Origin: Streptomyces sp. AP-93
GTDB taxonomy: Bacteria > Actinomycetota > Actinomycetes > Streptomycetales > Streptomycetaceae
Length of the DNA: 64,000 nucleotides
Assembly (NCBI RefSeq): GCF_022808175.1
Contig: NZ_JALGBX010000031.1
Span: 1-64,000, forward strand
Reading direction: 5' to 3'
Made by a program: the position numbers and the translations under genes. Positions within the stretch are counted from its first letter, which is position 1. The number at the start of each line of letters is the position of its first letter. The notes beneath the pieces were generated by a model that was not told where the DNA came from, made no database searches, and saw only the letters and a program-made list of their open reading frames with translations. This document shows positions 41,229 to 49,960 of the stretch, piece after piece.

Positions 41229-43577
41229 ATGGCCCAGCGCCCCGGTGTGCCGACCGCGCCAGAGCTCCTCCTGGAAACGGACAGGGGCTCCACCGCGATG
41301 AGCCCGCGCCGGACGTACCACGTCGGCCGGGACCCCCTCTGCGAGATCTGCCTCGACGACGCCCGCGTCTCCTGGCACCACGCGGTGCTGCGCCCGGACG
41401 GCGACCACTGGACGCTGGAGGACGAGGACAGCACCAACGGCACGTGGGTCGACGGCCACCGCGTCCGCGAGTGGGCGGTCGGCGTCGGCAGCGAACTGCG
41501 CTTCGGCAGCGCCGCCGACGGCCCGCGCGTGCGCTTCGCCGAACCGGCCGCCGTCTCCCGGCCCTCCTCCGTCTCCCGCCCGGACAGGACCAGCACCTTC
41601 CGGCAGCCGACCTCGGTCCGCCCGCTGGCCGACCGGGCCGCCGTCCGCATCGGCCGCGCCCCCGACAACGACCTCGTGATCAACGACCTCGTCGTCTCCC
41701 GCCACCACGCCGAACTGCGCGCCCGCCCCGACGGCAGGTACGAGATCGCCGACCTCGGCAGCCACAACGGCACCTACCTCAACGGTGCCCGCCTCGCCGC
41801 CGCCACCGCCATCGGCGAGGGCGACATCGTCGGCATCGGCCACTCCGCCTTCTGCCTGGTCGGGAACCAGCTGCAGGAGTACGTGGACACCGGCGAGGTC
41901 TCCCTCGACGTCCAGGACCTCGGCGTGGCCGTCGACCACGGCCGCAAGACCCTCCTCGACCGCGTCTCCTTCCCCGTCGGCGCCACCTCCCTGCTCGCGG
42001 TGGTGGGCCCCAGCGGAGCCGGCAAGTCCACCCTGCTCGGGGCACTGACCGGCCTGCGCCCCGCCGACCACGGCACCGTCCTCTACGACGGCCGCGACCT
42101 CTACCGGGACTACGCCGAACTGCGCAGCCGCATCGGCCTCGTCCCGCAGGACGACATCCTGCACGCACAGCTCACAGTCCGGCGCGCCCTCGCCTACGCC
42201 GCCGAGCTGCGCTTCCCCCAGGACACCGCCAAGGCCGAACGCGAGGCCCGCGTCGACGAGGTGATCGGTGAACTCGGCCTCCAGCAGCGCGCCGACCAGC
42301 CCATCCACAGCCTCTCCGGCGGCCAGCGCAAACGGGTCTCCGTCGCCCTGGAACTGCTGACCAAGCCCTCCCTGCTCTTCCTGGACGAGCCCACCTCCGG
42401 CCTCGACCCGGGCATGGACCGCTCGGTGATGAACATGCTGCGCGGCCTCGCCGACGACGGCCGCACGGTCATCGTCGTCACCCACAGCGTGCTCAACCTG
42501 AGCGTCTGCGACCGCCTCCTCGTCCTCGCGCCCGGCGGCCGCATCGCGTACTACGGGCCGCCCGACGAGGCACTCGGCTTCTTCGGCTTCGACCAGTGGC
42601 CCGAAGCCTTCGAAGCCTTCGAGAACGAGCGGGAGCGCGACTGGGCCGGAGAGCACCGGACCTCGCCGCTGTACGGCCGCTATGTCGACGTAGCCAGCCG
42701 GGTCCCGCCGGCGGGGGCCGGCGAACGGGCCGCGGGCGTCCCGCCGAAGCCGCCGCCCAAGGCACAGAGCTGGGGCTCGCAGCTCTCCACCCTGATCCGC
42801 CGGTACGCCGCCGTGCTCAGCGCCGACCGCACCTTCCTGATCATCATGGTCGCCCTGCCGTTCGTCATGGGTGCCATGGCCCGCGCACTGGCCGGCAGCG
42901 AACTCACCCCGGAGACGGCGCTCAACGCCCTGTTCATCCTGACCGTGGGCGGCGTCCTGACCGGAGCCGCCAACGCCGTCCGCGAGCTGGTGAAGGAACG
43001 CGTCATCTACCAGCGGGAACGCGCCGTGGGGCTGTCCCGGTCGGCCTACCTGATGTCCAAGGTGGTGGTCCTCGGCGCGATCACCGTCGCGCAGGCGGTG
43101 GTCCTCACCCTGGTCGGCCTCGCCGGAGTCAAGACCAACGCCCCCGGCGGCAAGGGCCTCTTCCTGCCTCCGCTGATCGAGATCACCCTCGTGGTCGCCC
43201 TGCTGTCCGTGACCGCCATGGTGCTCGGGCTGCTGATCTCCGCCCTGGTGTCCAAGGAAGAGGTCACCATGCCGCTGCTGGTCCTGCTCACCATCGTGCA
43301 GGTCGTCTTCTGCGGCTCCCTGCTGAAACTCACCGGGGTCCCGGTCATCGAACAGTTCGCCTGGTTCGTGCCGGCCCGCTGGGCCATGGGGGCCATGGCG
43401 GCCACCATCGACCTCGGCGCCATCGTGCCCGGCAAGATCACGCAGGATCCGATGTTCGACCACAAGCCCCGTCTGTGGCTCACGGAGGTGGCGATGCTCG
43501 CCGGCCTGGCCGTGCTGTTCGGCGTCCTGGTGGGCCGGGTGCTGCGCCGCCACGAGCCGGCCATCATGCGGAAGTAG
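41229..43577 (+). CDS. FHA-FHA-ABC exporter (Rv1747-like)
   Basis: A 782-aa half-transporter. Two FHA domains open it: YHVGRDPLCEICLDDARVSW with STNGTWVDG (about 25-75), and VRIGRAPDNDLVINDLVVSR with SHNGTYLNG (about 140-185). The ABC domain (about 225-450) has Walker A VVGPSGAGKSTLLGALTG, signature HSLSGGQRKRVSVALEL and Walker B LLFLDEPTSGLDPG. An ABC2-type membrane domain with six helices ends the protein. FHA domains bind phospho-threonine, and a Ser/Thr kinase is two genes downstream, as with Mycobacterium Rv1747 and PknF. Confidence 0.92.
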   Translation: MAQRPGVPTAPELLLETDRGSTAMSPRRTYHVGRDPLCEICLDDARVSWHHAVLRPDGDHWTLEDEDSTNGTWVDGHRVREWAVGVGSELRFGSAADGPRVRFAEPAAVSRPSSVSRPDRTSTFRQPTSVRPLADRAAVRIGRAPDNDLVINDLVVSRHHAELRARPDGRYEIADLGSHNGTYLNGARLAAATAIGEGDIVGIGHSAFCLVGNQLQEYVDTGEVSLDVQDLGVAVDHGRKTLLDRVSFPVGATSLLAVVGPSGAGKSTLLGALTGLRPADHGTVLYDGRDLYRDYAELRSRIGLVPQDDILHAQLTVRRALAYAAELRFPQDTAKAEREARVDEVIGELGLQQRADQPIHSLSGGQRKRVSVALELLTKPSLLFLDEPTSGLDPGMDRSVMNMLRGLADDGRTVIVVTHSVLNLSVCDRLLVLAPGGRIAYYGPPDEALGFFGFDQWPEAFEAFENERERDWAGEHRTSPLYGRYVDVASRVPPAGAGERAAGVPPKPPPKAQSWGSQLSTLIRRYAAVLSADRTFLIIMVALPFVMGAMARALAGSELTPETALNALFILTVGGVLTGAANAVRELVKERVIYQRERAVGLSRSAYLMSKVVVLGAITVAQAVVLTLVGLAGVKTNAPGGKGLFLPPLIEITLVVALLSVTAMVLGLLISALVSKEEVTMPLLVLLTIVQVVFCGSLLKLTGVPVIEQFAWFVPARWAMGAMAATIDLGAIVPGKITQDPMFDHKPRLWLTEVAMLAGLAVLFGVLVGRVLRRHEPAIMRK

Positions 43578-43582
43578 CCGCG

Positions 43583-44227
43583 ATGACCAGCCCCGGCCAA
43601 GCCGCGGATTTCCGGCCCACCCACATCGTCCCGCAGGACGGACTCCCCGCCTGGGAGACCCCGGACCTGTCCCGCCCCACGGTGCCGCTCGACGCCTTCC
43701 TCCCCGTGCGGCTGCTGTCCCGGCGCGGTGAGTGGGGGGAGATCCTGTGCGCCAACGGGTGGTCCGCCTGGGTGGACGGCCGCCTGCTCCTCGCCGTGCC
43801 GCAGCCCCCGCCGACCGGCGGGCGCCCGCTGACACGCGTCGAGGACCCGCAGCCGCTGCTCACCCGGTCCGCCGAGGAACTGGAACGCTACCGGCGGGCC
43901 GTCACCGATCTCGCGGCCGGGCGGCTCGACCCCGAATCCTTCCGGCGGTCCCTGCGGGGACTGCGGGTCGGCGTCGTCGTCGACGGGGAGTCCGTGTGGC
44001 TCTACGACGAGACGGCGGGACGGTGGATGTACGGGGACGGGAGCCGCCTGGCCACCTACGCGGTCGTCACGGGACCCGGTGCCCCGGCCGCGCGGGAGAC
44101 CCCGCCGGAGGAAGCCGACGCCGAGGGCGGTGGCGACGTACGAGATGTTCCGCCTGTTCCGCCTGTTCCGCACGTGCCGCACGAACCCACGAAGATCGTG
44201 GAGTTGCCCGGGACCGAGGCGCACTGA
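43583..44227 (+). CDS. Hypothetical protein between FHA-ABC exporter and kinase
   Basis: A 214-aa soluble protein. It begins RPTHIVPQDGLPAWETPD, has LLSRRGEWGEILCANGWSAW and a helix LLTRSAEELERYRRAVTDLA, then VVVDGESVWLYDETAGRWMY, and ends in a Pro-Val tail. The first part recalls SH3-like or GYF-like small beta folds; no catalytic motif is seen. It starts 5 bp after the exporter and its TGA shares a base with the kinase ATG (TGATG), so it is part of a tight three-gene operon. Confidence 0.7.
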   Translation: MTSPGQAADFRPTHIVPQDGLPAWETPDLSRPTVPLDAFLPVRLLSRRGEWGEILCANGWSAWVDGRLLLAVPQPPPTGGRPLTRVEDPQPLLTRSAEELERYRRAVTDLAAGRLDPESFRRSLRGLRVGVVVDGESVWLYDETAGRWMYGDGSRLATYAVVTGPGAPAARETPPEEADAEGGGDVRDVPPVPPVPHVPHEPTKIVELPGTEAH

Positions 44228-45213
44228 TGGGCTCCGATCCGGCTGCGGAGCCGTTCCGCGGGCGTGAGTCCGACCTGCGGGGGCGGCGGATCGCCGGGTA
44301 CGTGGTGGAGGCCGAGATCGGGCGCGGCGGGATGGCGGTCGTCTACCGCGCGCACGACGTACGGCTGGACCGGACGGTCGCGCTGAAACTGCTCGCGCCC
44401 GAACTCGCGCGCAACGACGTCTTCCGGCAGCGGTTCGCGCACGAGTCGAAGGTGGCGGCGGCCATCGACCACCCGCACATCGTGCCCGTCTTCGAGGCGG
44501 GGGAGACCGACGGAATGCTCTACATCGCCATGCGGTACGTGGCCGGCCAGGACCTGCGGGCCATGCTGGACCGGACGGGCCCGCTGCCCCTGGAGGCGGC
44601 GGCCCGGATCGCCGGCCAGGTCGCCTCGGCGCTGGACGCGGCGCACGCCCACGACCTGGTCCACCGGGACGTGAAGCCCGGCAACATCCTGGTCGCGGGC
44701 GGTACCGACAGCGAACACCCCGAGCACGTCTACCTGACCGACTTCGGGCTGACGAAGAAATCGCTGTCGCTGACCGGGTTCACGAGCGTCGGGCAGTTCG
44801 TCGGGACCCTGGACTACGTCGCGCCCGAGCAGATCGCCGGGAAGCCGGTCGACGGCCGGTGCGACGTCTACAGCCTGGGGTGCGTGGTCTACGAAACCCT
44901 GGCCGGCGGCCCGCCGTTCGAGCGCGACGACGACATGGCGCTGCTCTGGGCCCACCAGTACGACCCGCCGCCGGCGGTGTCCTCGCGGCGGGAAGGCCTC
45001 CCGCCGGGGGTGGACGAGGTGCTGGCGCGGGCCCTCGCGAAGGCGCCCGAGGACCGGTGGGGGAGCTGCCTGGAATTCACGGGGGCGTTGCGGCGCGCGG
45101 GCGCGGGGGAGGGCGCGGGCCCCGGCGTGGCGGCGTTCGTCCGCGCGCCCGCCCGGGCGGCCTCCGACGGACCGCCGCCACCACCGCCCAGGTGGGCGCT
45201 GCCGGTGTTCTAG
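44227..45213 (+). CDS. Cytosolic Ser/Thr protein kinase (PknB type)
   Basis: A 328-aa kinase without a TM. P-loop AEIGRGGMAVVYRAHDV, Lys in TVALKLLAPEL, catalytic loop LVHRDVKPGNILVAGG, DFG in YLTDFGLTKKS, and APE region FVGTLDYVAPEQIAG are all intact. A short Pro-rich tail ends WALPVF. It is likely to phosphorylate the operon's FHA exporter or the middle protein. Confidence 0.92.
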   Translation: MGSDPAAEPFRGRESDLRGRRIAGYVVEAEIGRGGMAVVYRAHDVRLDRTVALKLLAPELARNDVFRQRFAHESKVAAAIDHPHIVPVFEAGETDGMLYIAMRYVAGQDLRAMLDRTGPLPLEAAARIAGQVASALDAAHAHDLVHRDVKPGNILVAGGTDSEHPEHVYLTDFGLTKKSLSLTGFTSVGQFVGTLDYVAPEQIAGKPVDGRCDVYSLGCVVYETLAGGPPFERDDDMALLWAHQYDPPPAVSSRREGLPPGVDEVLARALAKAPEDRWGSCLEFTGALRRAGAGEGAGPGVAAFVRAPARAASDGPPPPPPRWALPVF

Positions 45214-45310
45214 CCTCCTTCCGGCGGTCCAGGTTCTGTCCGGCGGATCATGTGACGGTCGGTCCGGTCCGGTCCGGTATGGCTGGGGTTGGGGTTGGGG
45301 CGGGTGGGGC

Positions 45311-45883
45311 TCAGAACAGACCGCTGTACGTCTGCCACCCCGTGCCGATCTTGACGGGTGCCTTGAAGGTGCCGGAGCCGGTGCCGTCGATACCGATGAG
45401 GGCGTTGTAGGAGCTGCAACAGTTGTCGGCGATCTTGACGGGAGCGGCGAACCCGCCGGATCCCGAACCGTTCATGCGCCAGAGGCGGTTTGCCTTGTCG
45501 TGCAGGACGACGTCGGCGTGTCCGTCGTTGTCGAGGTCGGAGGCGCCGACGATCCGCTTGTAGCCGGTGAAGTCACCCGGAACCTGCTTGCGGGGGGCGA
45601 AGAGTCCGTCGCTGGTCTGGGCGTAGAGGTACAGCTTGCCCGAGCTGGTCTCCCGGGCGAGCAGGTCGGCGCGGCCGTCACCGGTGACGTCACCGGGCGA
45701 GACGAGGGTGTCGTAGATGCCCCAGCCTGCACCGATGAGCTTGTTGGTGACGCCCGGAGCGATGGAATCCGAGCAGGGGGGGTGTGTAGCGGCGCAGCTT
45801 CCCGTCGGCAGAGCGGACCAGCATGTCGTTGCATTCGTCGTTGTTCATGTCGCCGATCCGCACGAACGTCGAGCACCCCGCAT
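45311..45883 (-). pseudogene. FG-GAP/VCBS repeat protein, frameshifted and 5'-truncated
   Basis: The minus strand reads RIGDMNNDECNDMLVRSADG, then after a frame change DTLVSPGDVTGDGRADLLAR, VGASDLDNDGHADVVLHDKA and YNALIGIDGTGSGTFKAPVK, ending TYSGLF. These are FG-GAP calcium-binding propeller blades. The frame change is in a run of seven Gs at 45776-45782, where six would restore the frame. Sequence upstream of about 45883 does not continue the protein, so the N-terminus and signal peptide are lost. Confidence 0.75.
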
Positions 45884-46017
45884 CCCTACGGATGCGACTG
45901 CTCAGCGGCCCCCCACAGGCGAAACTCCGGCGAGGGTATCCCGGCCCGCCGCCGGCACATCCGCCAGCACCTCTCAACCCCACCCAACGATCGGCCCGCC
46001 CCCCGTCCTCTCGTCCT

Positions 46018-46398
46018 CTAGTCCTCTTCGGGGGACGGCGCGCACACGACGTGGGCCGTGACCTCGGCGTGCGCGGCGGAGGCGTACCAGCCCCTGCGGC
46101 CGTCCTCGTCGACGACGGGGTGGGAGGCCAGGACGGTGTGCCGGAGCGTGCCGTCGCGGCCGTGGTCCCAGTGGGTGGTGGAGTACCCGCCGGACTGCAC
46201 GGCCGTGCCGCGCGGACAGAACACCCTGCTGACGGACACCGCCTGGGCGGAGGCGTCCTTGCGGCCGGTGTCGCCGGAGAGGTGGCGTGCACCGGGGCCT
46301 GTCGCCTGGGTGGGGAGGGCGGTGGAGAGGGTCAGGGCGAGCGCGGAGAGGGCGATCAGGCCAGCGGCGTGAAGCGGCCGGAACAGGCCTTTGGTCAT
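46018..46398 (-). CDS. Small secreted protein
   Basis: A 126-aa exported protein. Signal peptide FRPLHAAGLIALSALALTLS with cleavage near QATG, then a mature part of about 90 residues with RVFCPRGTAVQSGGYSTTHW and AHAEVTAHVVCAPSPEED; the two Cys likely form a disulfide. ATG 46398 is used; an in-frame GTG lies 6 bp upstream. Family not recognised. Confidence 0.65.
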   Translation of the reverse strand: MTKGLFRPLHAAGLIALSALALTLSTALPTQATGPGARHLSGDTGRKDASAQAVSVSRVFCPRGTAVQSGGYSTTHWDHGRDGTLRHTVLASHPVVDEDGRRGWYASAAHAEVTAHVVCAPSPEED

Positions 46399-46518
46399 GT
46401 TCACGGAGACGAGCGTGTCATGCGGAAACGATCCCCCGATGAGCCGATTTGCGCCTGTTCACTCGAACGGCGCAACGGGTGGCCGGGGTGGCCGGGGTGG
46501 GCGGGGTGGGCGGCCGGG

Positions 46519-47820
46519 TCAGCGGCCCGCGGGACCGGCCGGCTCGGCGGGTGCCCGGCGGCCGGGTTCGCCCCGGCGGCCGGGGACCAGGGCGCCGAGG
46601 AAGCCCGCCACCGCGCCCGCGAGGAAGGCGAGGCCGACCGTACGCCAGAGCAGCGGGCTCAGCTCCACCTTGCCGCTGAGGCCGGAGACGTCGCCGATGC
46701 CCAGCAGGGAGAGGCCGAACTGGGCCTGGATCCGGGCCAGCAGGCAGACCACCAGGGTGGCCAGGGCCAGGGCGACGGCCAGGTGGAGGGCGTGCTGCCA
46801 GGGGCGGACGTGCGCGGGCGAGCGGGCGGCGGCCAGCGCGCCGGCGCCGAGCAGGAGGACGACCGCCACTACGACGAGCCACCAGGCCCGGGAGTCCCGC
46901 TCCGCGAGCGAGGCCACGTCGATGGTGGACAGGTCCGGGGTGGAGCCGGAGCCCTGGCCGGTGGCGCGCAGCACCTCGTCCAGGACCTTCGGTACGGGCA
47001 GCCCGAACGGTCCCTCGGCCTTGCCCTCCCAGGCCCCGCCGAAGCCGAGGGTCAGGGCGGGCCAGACCAGGTTGGGCAGGCCCAGCAGGATCACGGCCAG
47101 GGTGCGGTCCGCGTGCCCGCGGGTCCCCGCCACCACCAGGCCGGCGCCGATCCCGATCACGACGTACGCGAGGAGCAGCGCGACCACCGCGAACGCCGCC
47201 GGCCGCACCGCCGTGTGGAAGCGGACCAGTCCCGTGGGGAGCGGCGCGCGCCGCGACACCAGCAGGGAGATCAGCAACAGGCCCAGGATCCACAGCAGTC
47301 CGAAGCCGAGGGTGGCGGGGATCGCGGCCTCGAAGCCCACTGTCGGGCCGGCATCGAGGACTTCACCGATGTCGCCGAGGATCGAATCGCCGGTGGAGAT
47401 CGCGAAGTCCTGGCGGGCCAGCAGGGCGACGCCGGTCAGCGCCAGCAGCCACAGCAGCACCAAGGGCGTGGCGCGGGCGAGCAGTTCGCGCGCCCCGGCC
47501 ACCGCCCGGTTGTGCAGGGGGCGCAGGAAGAGCCAGCCGGTGGTCAGGGCGCCGGCCAGGCTGACGGAGAGGGGGAGTACGGACAGGCTCGCGTCGGCTC
47601 CCGCCAGGAAGCCGGCCCCGCCCGTCACGTCGACCGAGCCGCCCGCGGCCATCAGTACGACGGCGGCCACCACGTGCGGGAACGCGCCGCCGGGCAGATC
47701 GCCGGCGCCGGCGAGGGCGAGCCCCGCGGAGGCGACGGCCGCCATGACCGCGAAGCCCGCCAGGACCGCGACGAGGGCGTCGCGCCAGGCTCGCGCGGCC
47801 GGTGCCGTTGTAGGGCTCAC
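46519..47820 (-). CDS. Streptophobe family membrane protein
   Basis: A 433-aa integral membrane protein with about ten helices and an N-terminal TM pair (ALVAVLAGFAVMAAVASAGL). The segment MAAGGSVDVTGGAGFLAGAD followed by ASLSVLPLSVSLAGALTTGW, and later LVWPALTLGFGGAWEGKAEG, are hallmarks of the Streptomyces streptophobe family as I recall it. No enzymatic motif is visible. GTG 47820 follows GGTGGCAGG. It is divergent from the DUF6777 gene. Confidence 0.75.
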   Translation of the reverse strand: MSPTTAPAARAWRDALVAVLAGFAVMAAVASAGLALAGAGDLPGGAFPHVVAAVVLMAAGGSVDVTGGAGFLAGADASLSVLPLSVSLAGALTTGWLFLRPLHNRAVAGARELLARATPLVLLWLLALTGVALLARQDFAISTGDSILGDIGEVLDAGPTVGFEAAIPATLGFGLLWILGLLLISLLVSRRAPLPTGLVRFHTAVRPAAFAVVALLLAYVVIGIGAGLVVAGTRGHADRTLAVILLGLPNLVWPALTLGFGGAWEGKAEGPFGLPVPKVLDEVLRATGQGSGSTPDLSTIDVASLAERDSRAWWLVVVAVVLLLGAGALAAARSPAHVRPWQHALHLAVALALATLVVCLLARIQAQFGLSLLGIGDVSGLSGKVELSPLLWRTVGLAFLAGAVAGFLGALVPGRRGEPGRRAPAEPAGPAGR

Positions 47821-47879
47821 CCTGCCACCGTAGGCAGCTCCGCTTGCGGCCACCACCCGGACGGCGCACACAATGGTCG

Positions 47880-48091
47880 CCAGGAGTGCACTAAATCCGG
47901 AGATTTCCGCTGATGATCCGCGGAAGTTCCATAACGGAACGTCCACGGAGCACCGTCCGAAGTCCGAAGTGGCCGCAGGGGCCGTAGGGCCCGCAGTCCA
48001 GGGCCCGCGGTTCACAGGGCCCGCAGTCCGCAGGGTCCGCAGCGGAACGTCCACAGGGGACCGGAACCCCTCCGCCTGGGAAGAAGAGCCC
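47880..48091. promoter_or_regulatory. Divergent promoter region with short repeats
   Basis: The 271-bp gap between the streptophobe and DUF6777 genes holds CGGAACGTCCAC twice (47935-47946 and 48043-48054), GTTCC-ATAAC-GGAAC just before the first copy, and several CCGCAGTCC/GGGCCCGCAGTCC units between. It probably carries the promoters of both genes and a repeated binding site. Confidence 0.4.
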
Positions 48092-49846
48092 GTGACCACT
48101 CAACCCTCCGGCCAGCAGCCGCCGTGGCCGACACAGCCGTCACAGCCGCCCTCGCAGCCGCCGTCGTCTTCGTCCGGGCGCCCCACGGGCCCGCCCTCCG
48201 GGCCCCTGTCAGGGGGCCGGGAGGGCCCCCCGCCACCTCCGCCGCCGGCCCCTCCCGGAGGATCCGGGAGCGGGGTGCCCCCCGGGCCGCCGGAGCCCCC
48301 GCGCAAGGCCTGGTGGCGCTCCGTTCCCCGGCTCGCCACCACGATCGTCGCCCTCGCCGCCGCCGTGACCCTGGCCGTCGTACTGACCAGGCCCACCGGC
48401 GGCGGGGGCACCACCACCTCCGCGGGCAACGAGGTCTTCCTGCAGCCCGCGGCGGCGTCCGGGCCCGACCCCTTCACCGAGTCCACCGCCGCCAAGGAGG
48501 CCACGGCCCCGCCCGAGAGCCCGCCGCCCCCGACGACGGGGACGAAGCCCGAGTCGAAGGCCCCGTCGGCCACGGGAACCACGGCCACCCGCAGCGTCAG
48601 CGGAGCCTCGCCCGAGCTGTACGGGGGCACGAGGAACGTGGCCAGCTGCGACGTCGAGAAGCAGATACGGGTGCTCTCGGCGCAGCCCGCCAAGAACGCC
48701 GCCTTCGCCTCCTCGCTCGGCATCCAGCCGACGGCCGTGCCGGCGTACCTGCGCTCCCTCACCCCGGTGCAGCTCCGGGTGGACACCCGGGTCACCAACC
48801 ACGGCTACCGGGACGGTGCGCCCACCAGCTACCAGGCCGTGCTCCAGGCCGGGACCGCGGTGCTCGTGGACGACCGCGGGGTGCCGCGGGTGCGCTGCGC
48901 CTGCGGAAACCCGCTCGGGCCGCCGGTGGCGCTGAAGGCCAACCCGAAGCGGTTCGGGCAGCCCTGGACCTCGTACCAGCCGTCGCGGGTCGTGGTCATC
49001 GCGCCGTCCGTGACCATCGTGAACAAGTTCGTGATCTACGACTACCGCGACAGCCGCTGGTACGAGCGCGACCGGGGCGACGACCGCGGTCGGCGCGACA
49101 GGCCGATCCCGCCGCCGGTGATCCCGACGCCGATCTTCACCACCCCGCCGCCGTCGCCGACGTTCACCGCGCCGTCCCCGACGTTCACTTCGCCGTCCCC
49201 GACGGTGACTTCCCCGTCGCCGACCTCCCCGTCGCCGACCTCGCCGTCTCCGACGGTGTCCCCGTCCGAGTCCCCGTCGAAGTCGCCGTCCGAGTCGCCG
49301 TCCGAGTCGCCTTCGGAGTCGGTCTCGCCTTCGGAGTCGGTCTCGGAGTCGCCTTCCGAGTCCCCGTCCGAGTCGCCTTCGGAGTCAGTGTCGGCGTCGG
49401 TCACCGGGTCGGAGTCCCCCTCGGAGTCCCCTTCGGAGTCCCCGTCGAAGTCGCCGTCGAAGTCGCCGTCGAAGTCGCCGTCCGAGTCGCCCTCCACGTC
49501 ACCGTCCGTGGACCGGCGGGCGACCTCGCCGACGCCGTCCGTGTCGCCCTCGAAGAGCGCGGTGGTGCCGTCGCCCCCGCGGAGCGCGTCGGAACCGCAG
49601 CCTCCGGCCCCGCCCAAGATCTCCTCGGCGGCGCCGGTGGTTCCCGAGCCCCCGGCGACCGAGGTGCGGCCCGTGCTGCCGCCGTCGCCCCCGCCGCCCC
49701 CGGTCACCTCGCTGATCCCGCCCCCGCCCCCGCCCCCGCCCCCGCCCCCGCCCCCGCCCTCCCCGGTCGGGCCCGGACCGGGTACCGACGAGGGCTCGGA
49801 TGGCGGTCCGGCCGCCGGTAACGGCAGCGCCAACGGCACCCGCTAG
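48092..49846 (+). CDS. DUF6777-domain membrane-anchored protein
   Basis: A 584-aa protein. A Pro/Gln-rich cytosolic N-terminus (to about residue 75) leads to one TM (ATTIVALAAAVTLAVVLT), then the DUF6777 domain: NEVFLQPAAASGPDPFTEST, GTRNVASCDVEKQIRVLS, VPAYLRSLTPVQLRVDTRVT, VPRVRCACGNPLGPPV. The last 230 residues are low-complexity SPSESPSESPS and Pro-rich runs, the kind that spans the cell wall. GTG 48092 is used. Function unknown; likely a surface protein. Confidence 0.75.
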   Translation: MTTQPSGQQPPWPTQPSQPPSQPPSSSSGRPTGPPSGPLSGGREGPPPPPPPAPPGGSGSGVPPGPPEPPRKAWWRSVPRLATTIVALAAAVTLAVVLTRPTGGGGTTTSAGNEVFLQPAAASGPDPFTESTAAKEATAPPESPPPPTTGTKPESKAPSATGTTATRSVSGASPELYGGTRNVASCDVEKQIRVLSAQPAKNAAFASSLGIQPTAVPAYLRSLTPVQLRVDTRVTNHGYRDGAPTSYQAVLQAGTAVLVDDRGVPRVRCACGNPLGPPVALKANPKRFGQPWTSYQPSRVVVIAPSVTIVNKFVIYDYRDSRWYERDRGDDRGRRDRPIPPPVIPTPIFTTPPPSPTFTAPSPTFTSPSPTVTSPSPTSPSPTSPSPTVSPSESPSKSPSESPSESPSESVSPSESVSESPSESPSESPSESVSASVTGSESPSESPSESPSKSPSKSPSKSPSESPSTSPSVDRRATSPTPSVSPSKSAVVPSPPRSASEPQPPAPPKISSAAPVVPEPPATEVRPVLPPSPPPPPVTSLIPPPPPPPPPPPPPPSPVGPGPGTDEGSDGGPAAGNGSANGTR

Positions 49847-49863
49847 GGTCCCGCCCGACACGA

Positions 49864-49900
49864 AGACCTCCCCGAGGGCCGGTGGCCCTCGGGGAGGTCT
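49864..49900. terminator. Bidirectional terminator
   Basis: A 17-bp perfect stem (49864-49880 with 49884-49900) and GGT loop sits between the convergent DUF6777 and NlpC/P60 genes. Confidence 0.85.
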
Positions 49901-49960
49901 GGTCGCGCCGTTATGCCGTCGTGCCGTTAGGCCGCTGTGCCGTCATGCGGGGGGCGGCTG

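Noticed and set aside
39945..43835. Minus-strand frame of nearly 1,300 codons over the exporter region
   Set aside because: Low-complexity antisense text crossing both the CDF and FHA-ABC genes; no motif.
49730..49770. Possible CRISPR-like or microsatellite repeat
   Set aside because: The CCGCCC runs encode a poly-Pro stretch; no spacers are present.
49042..49839. Acidic repeat protein (GDSDGDSEGDS type) on the minus strand
   Set aside because: It is the complement of the SPSESPS stalk of the DUF6777 protein and lacks its own ribosome site.
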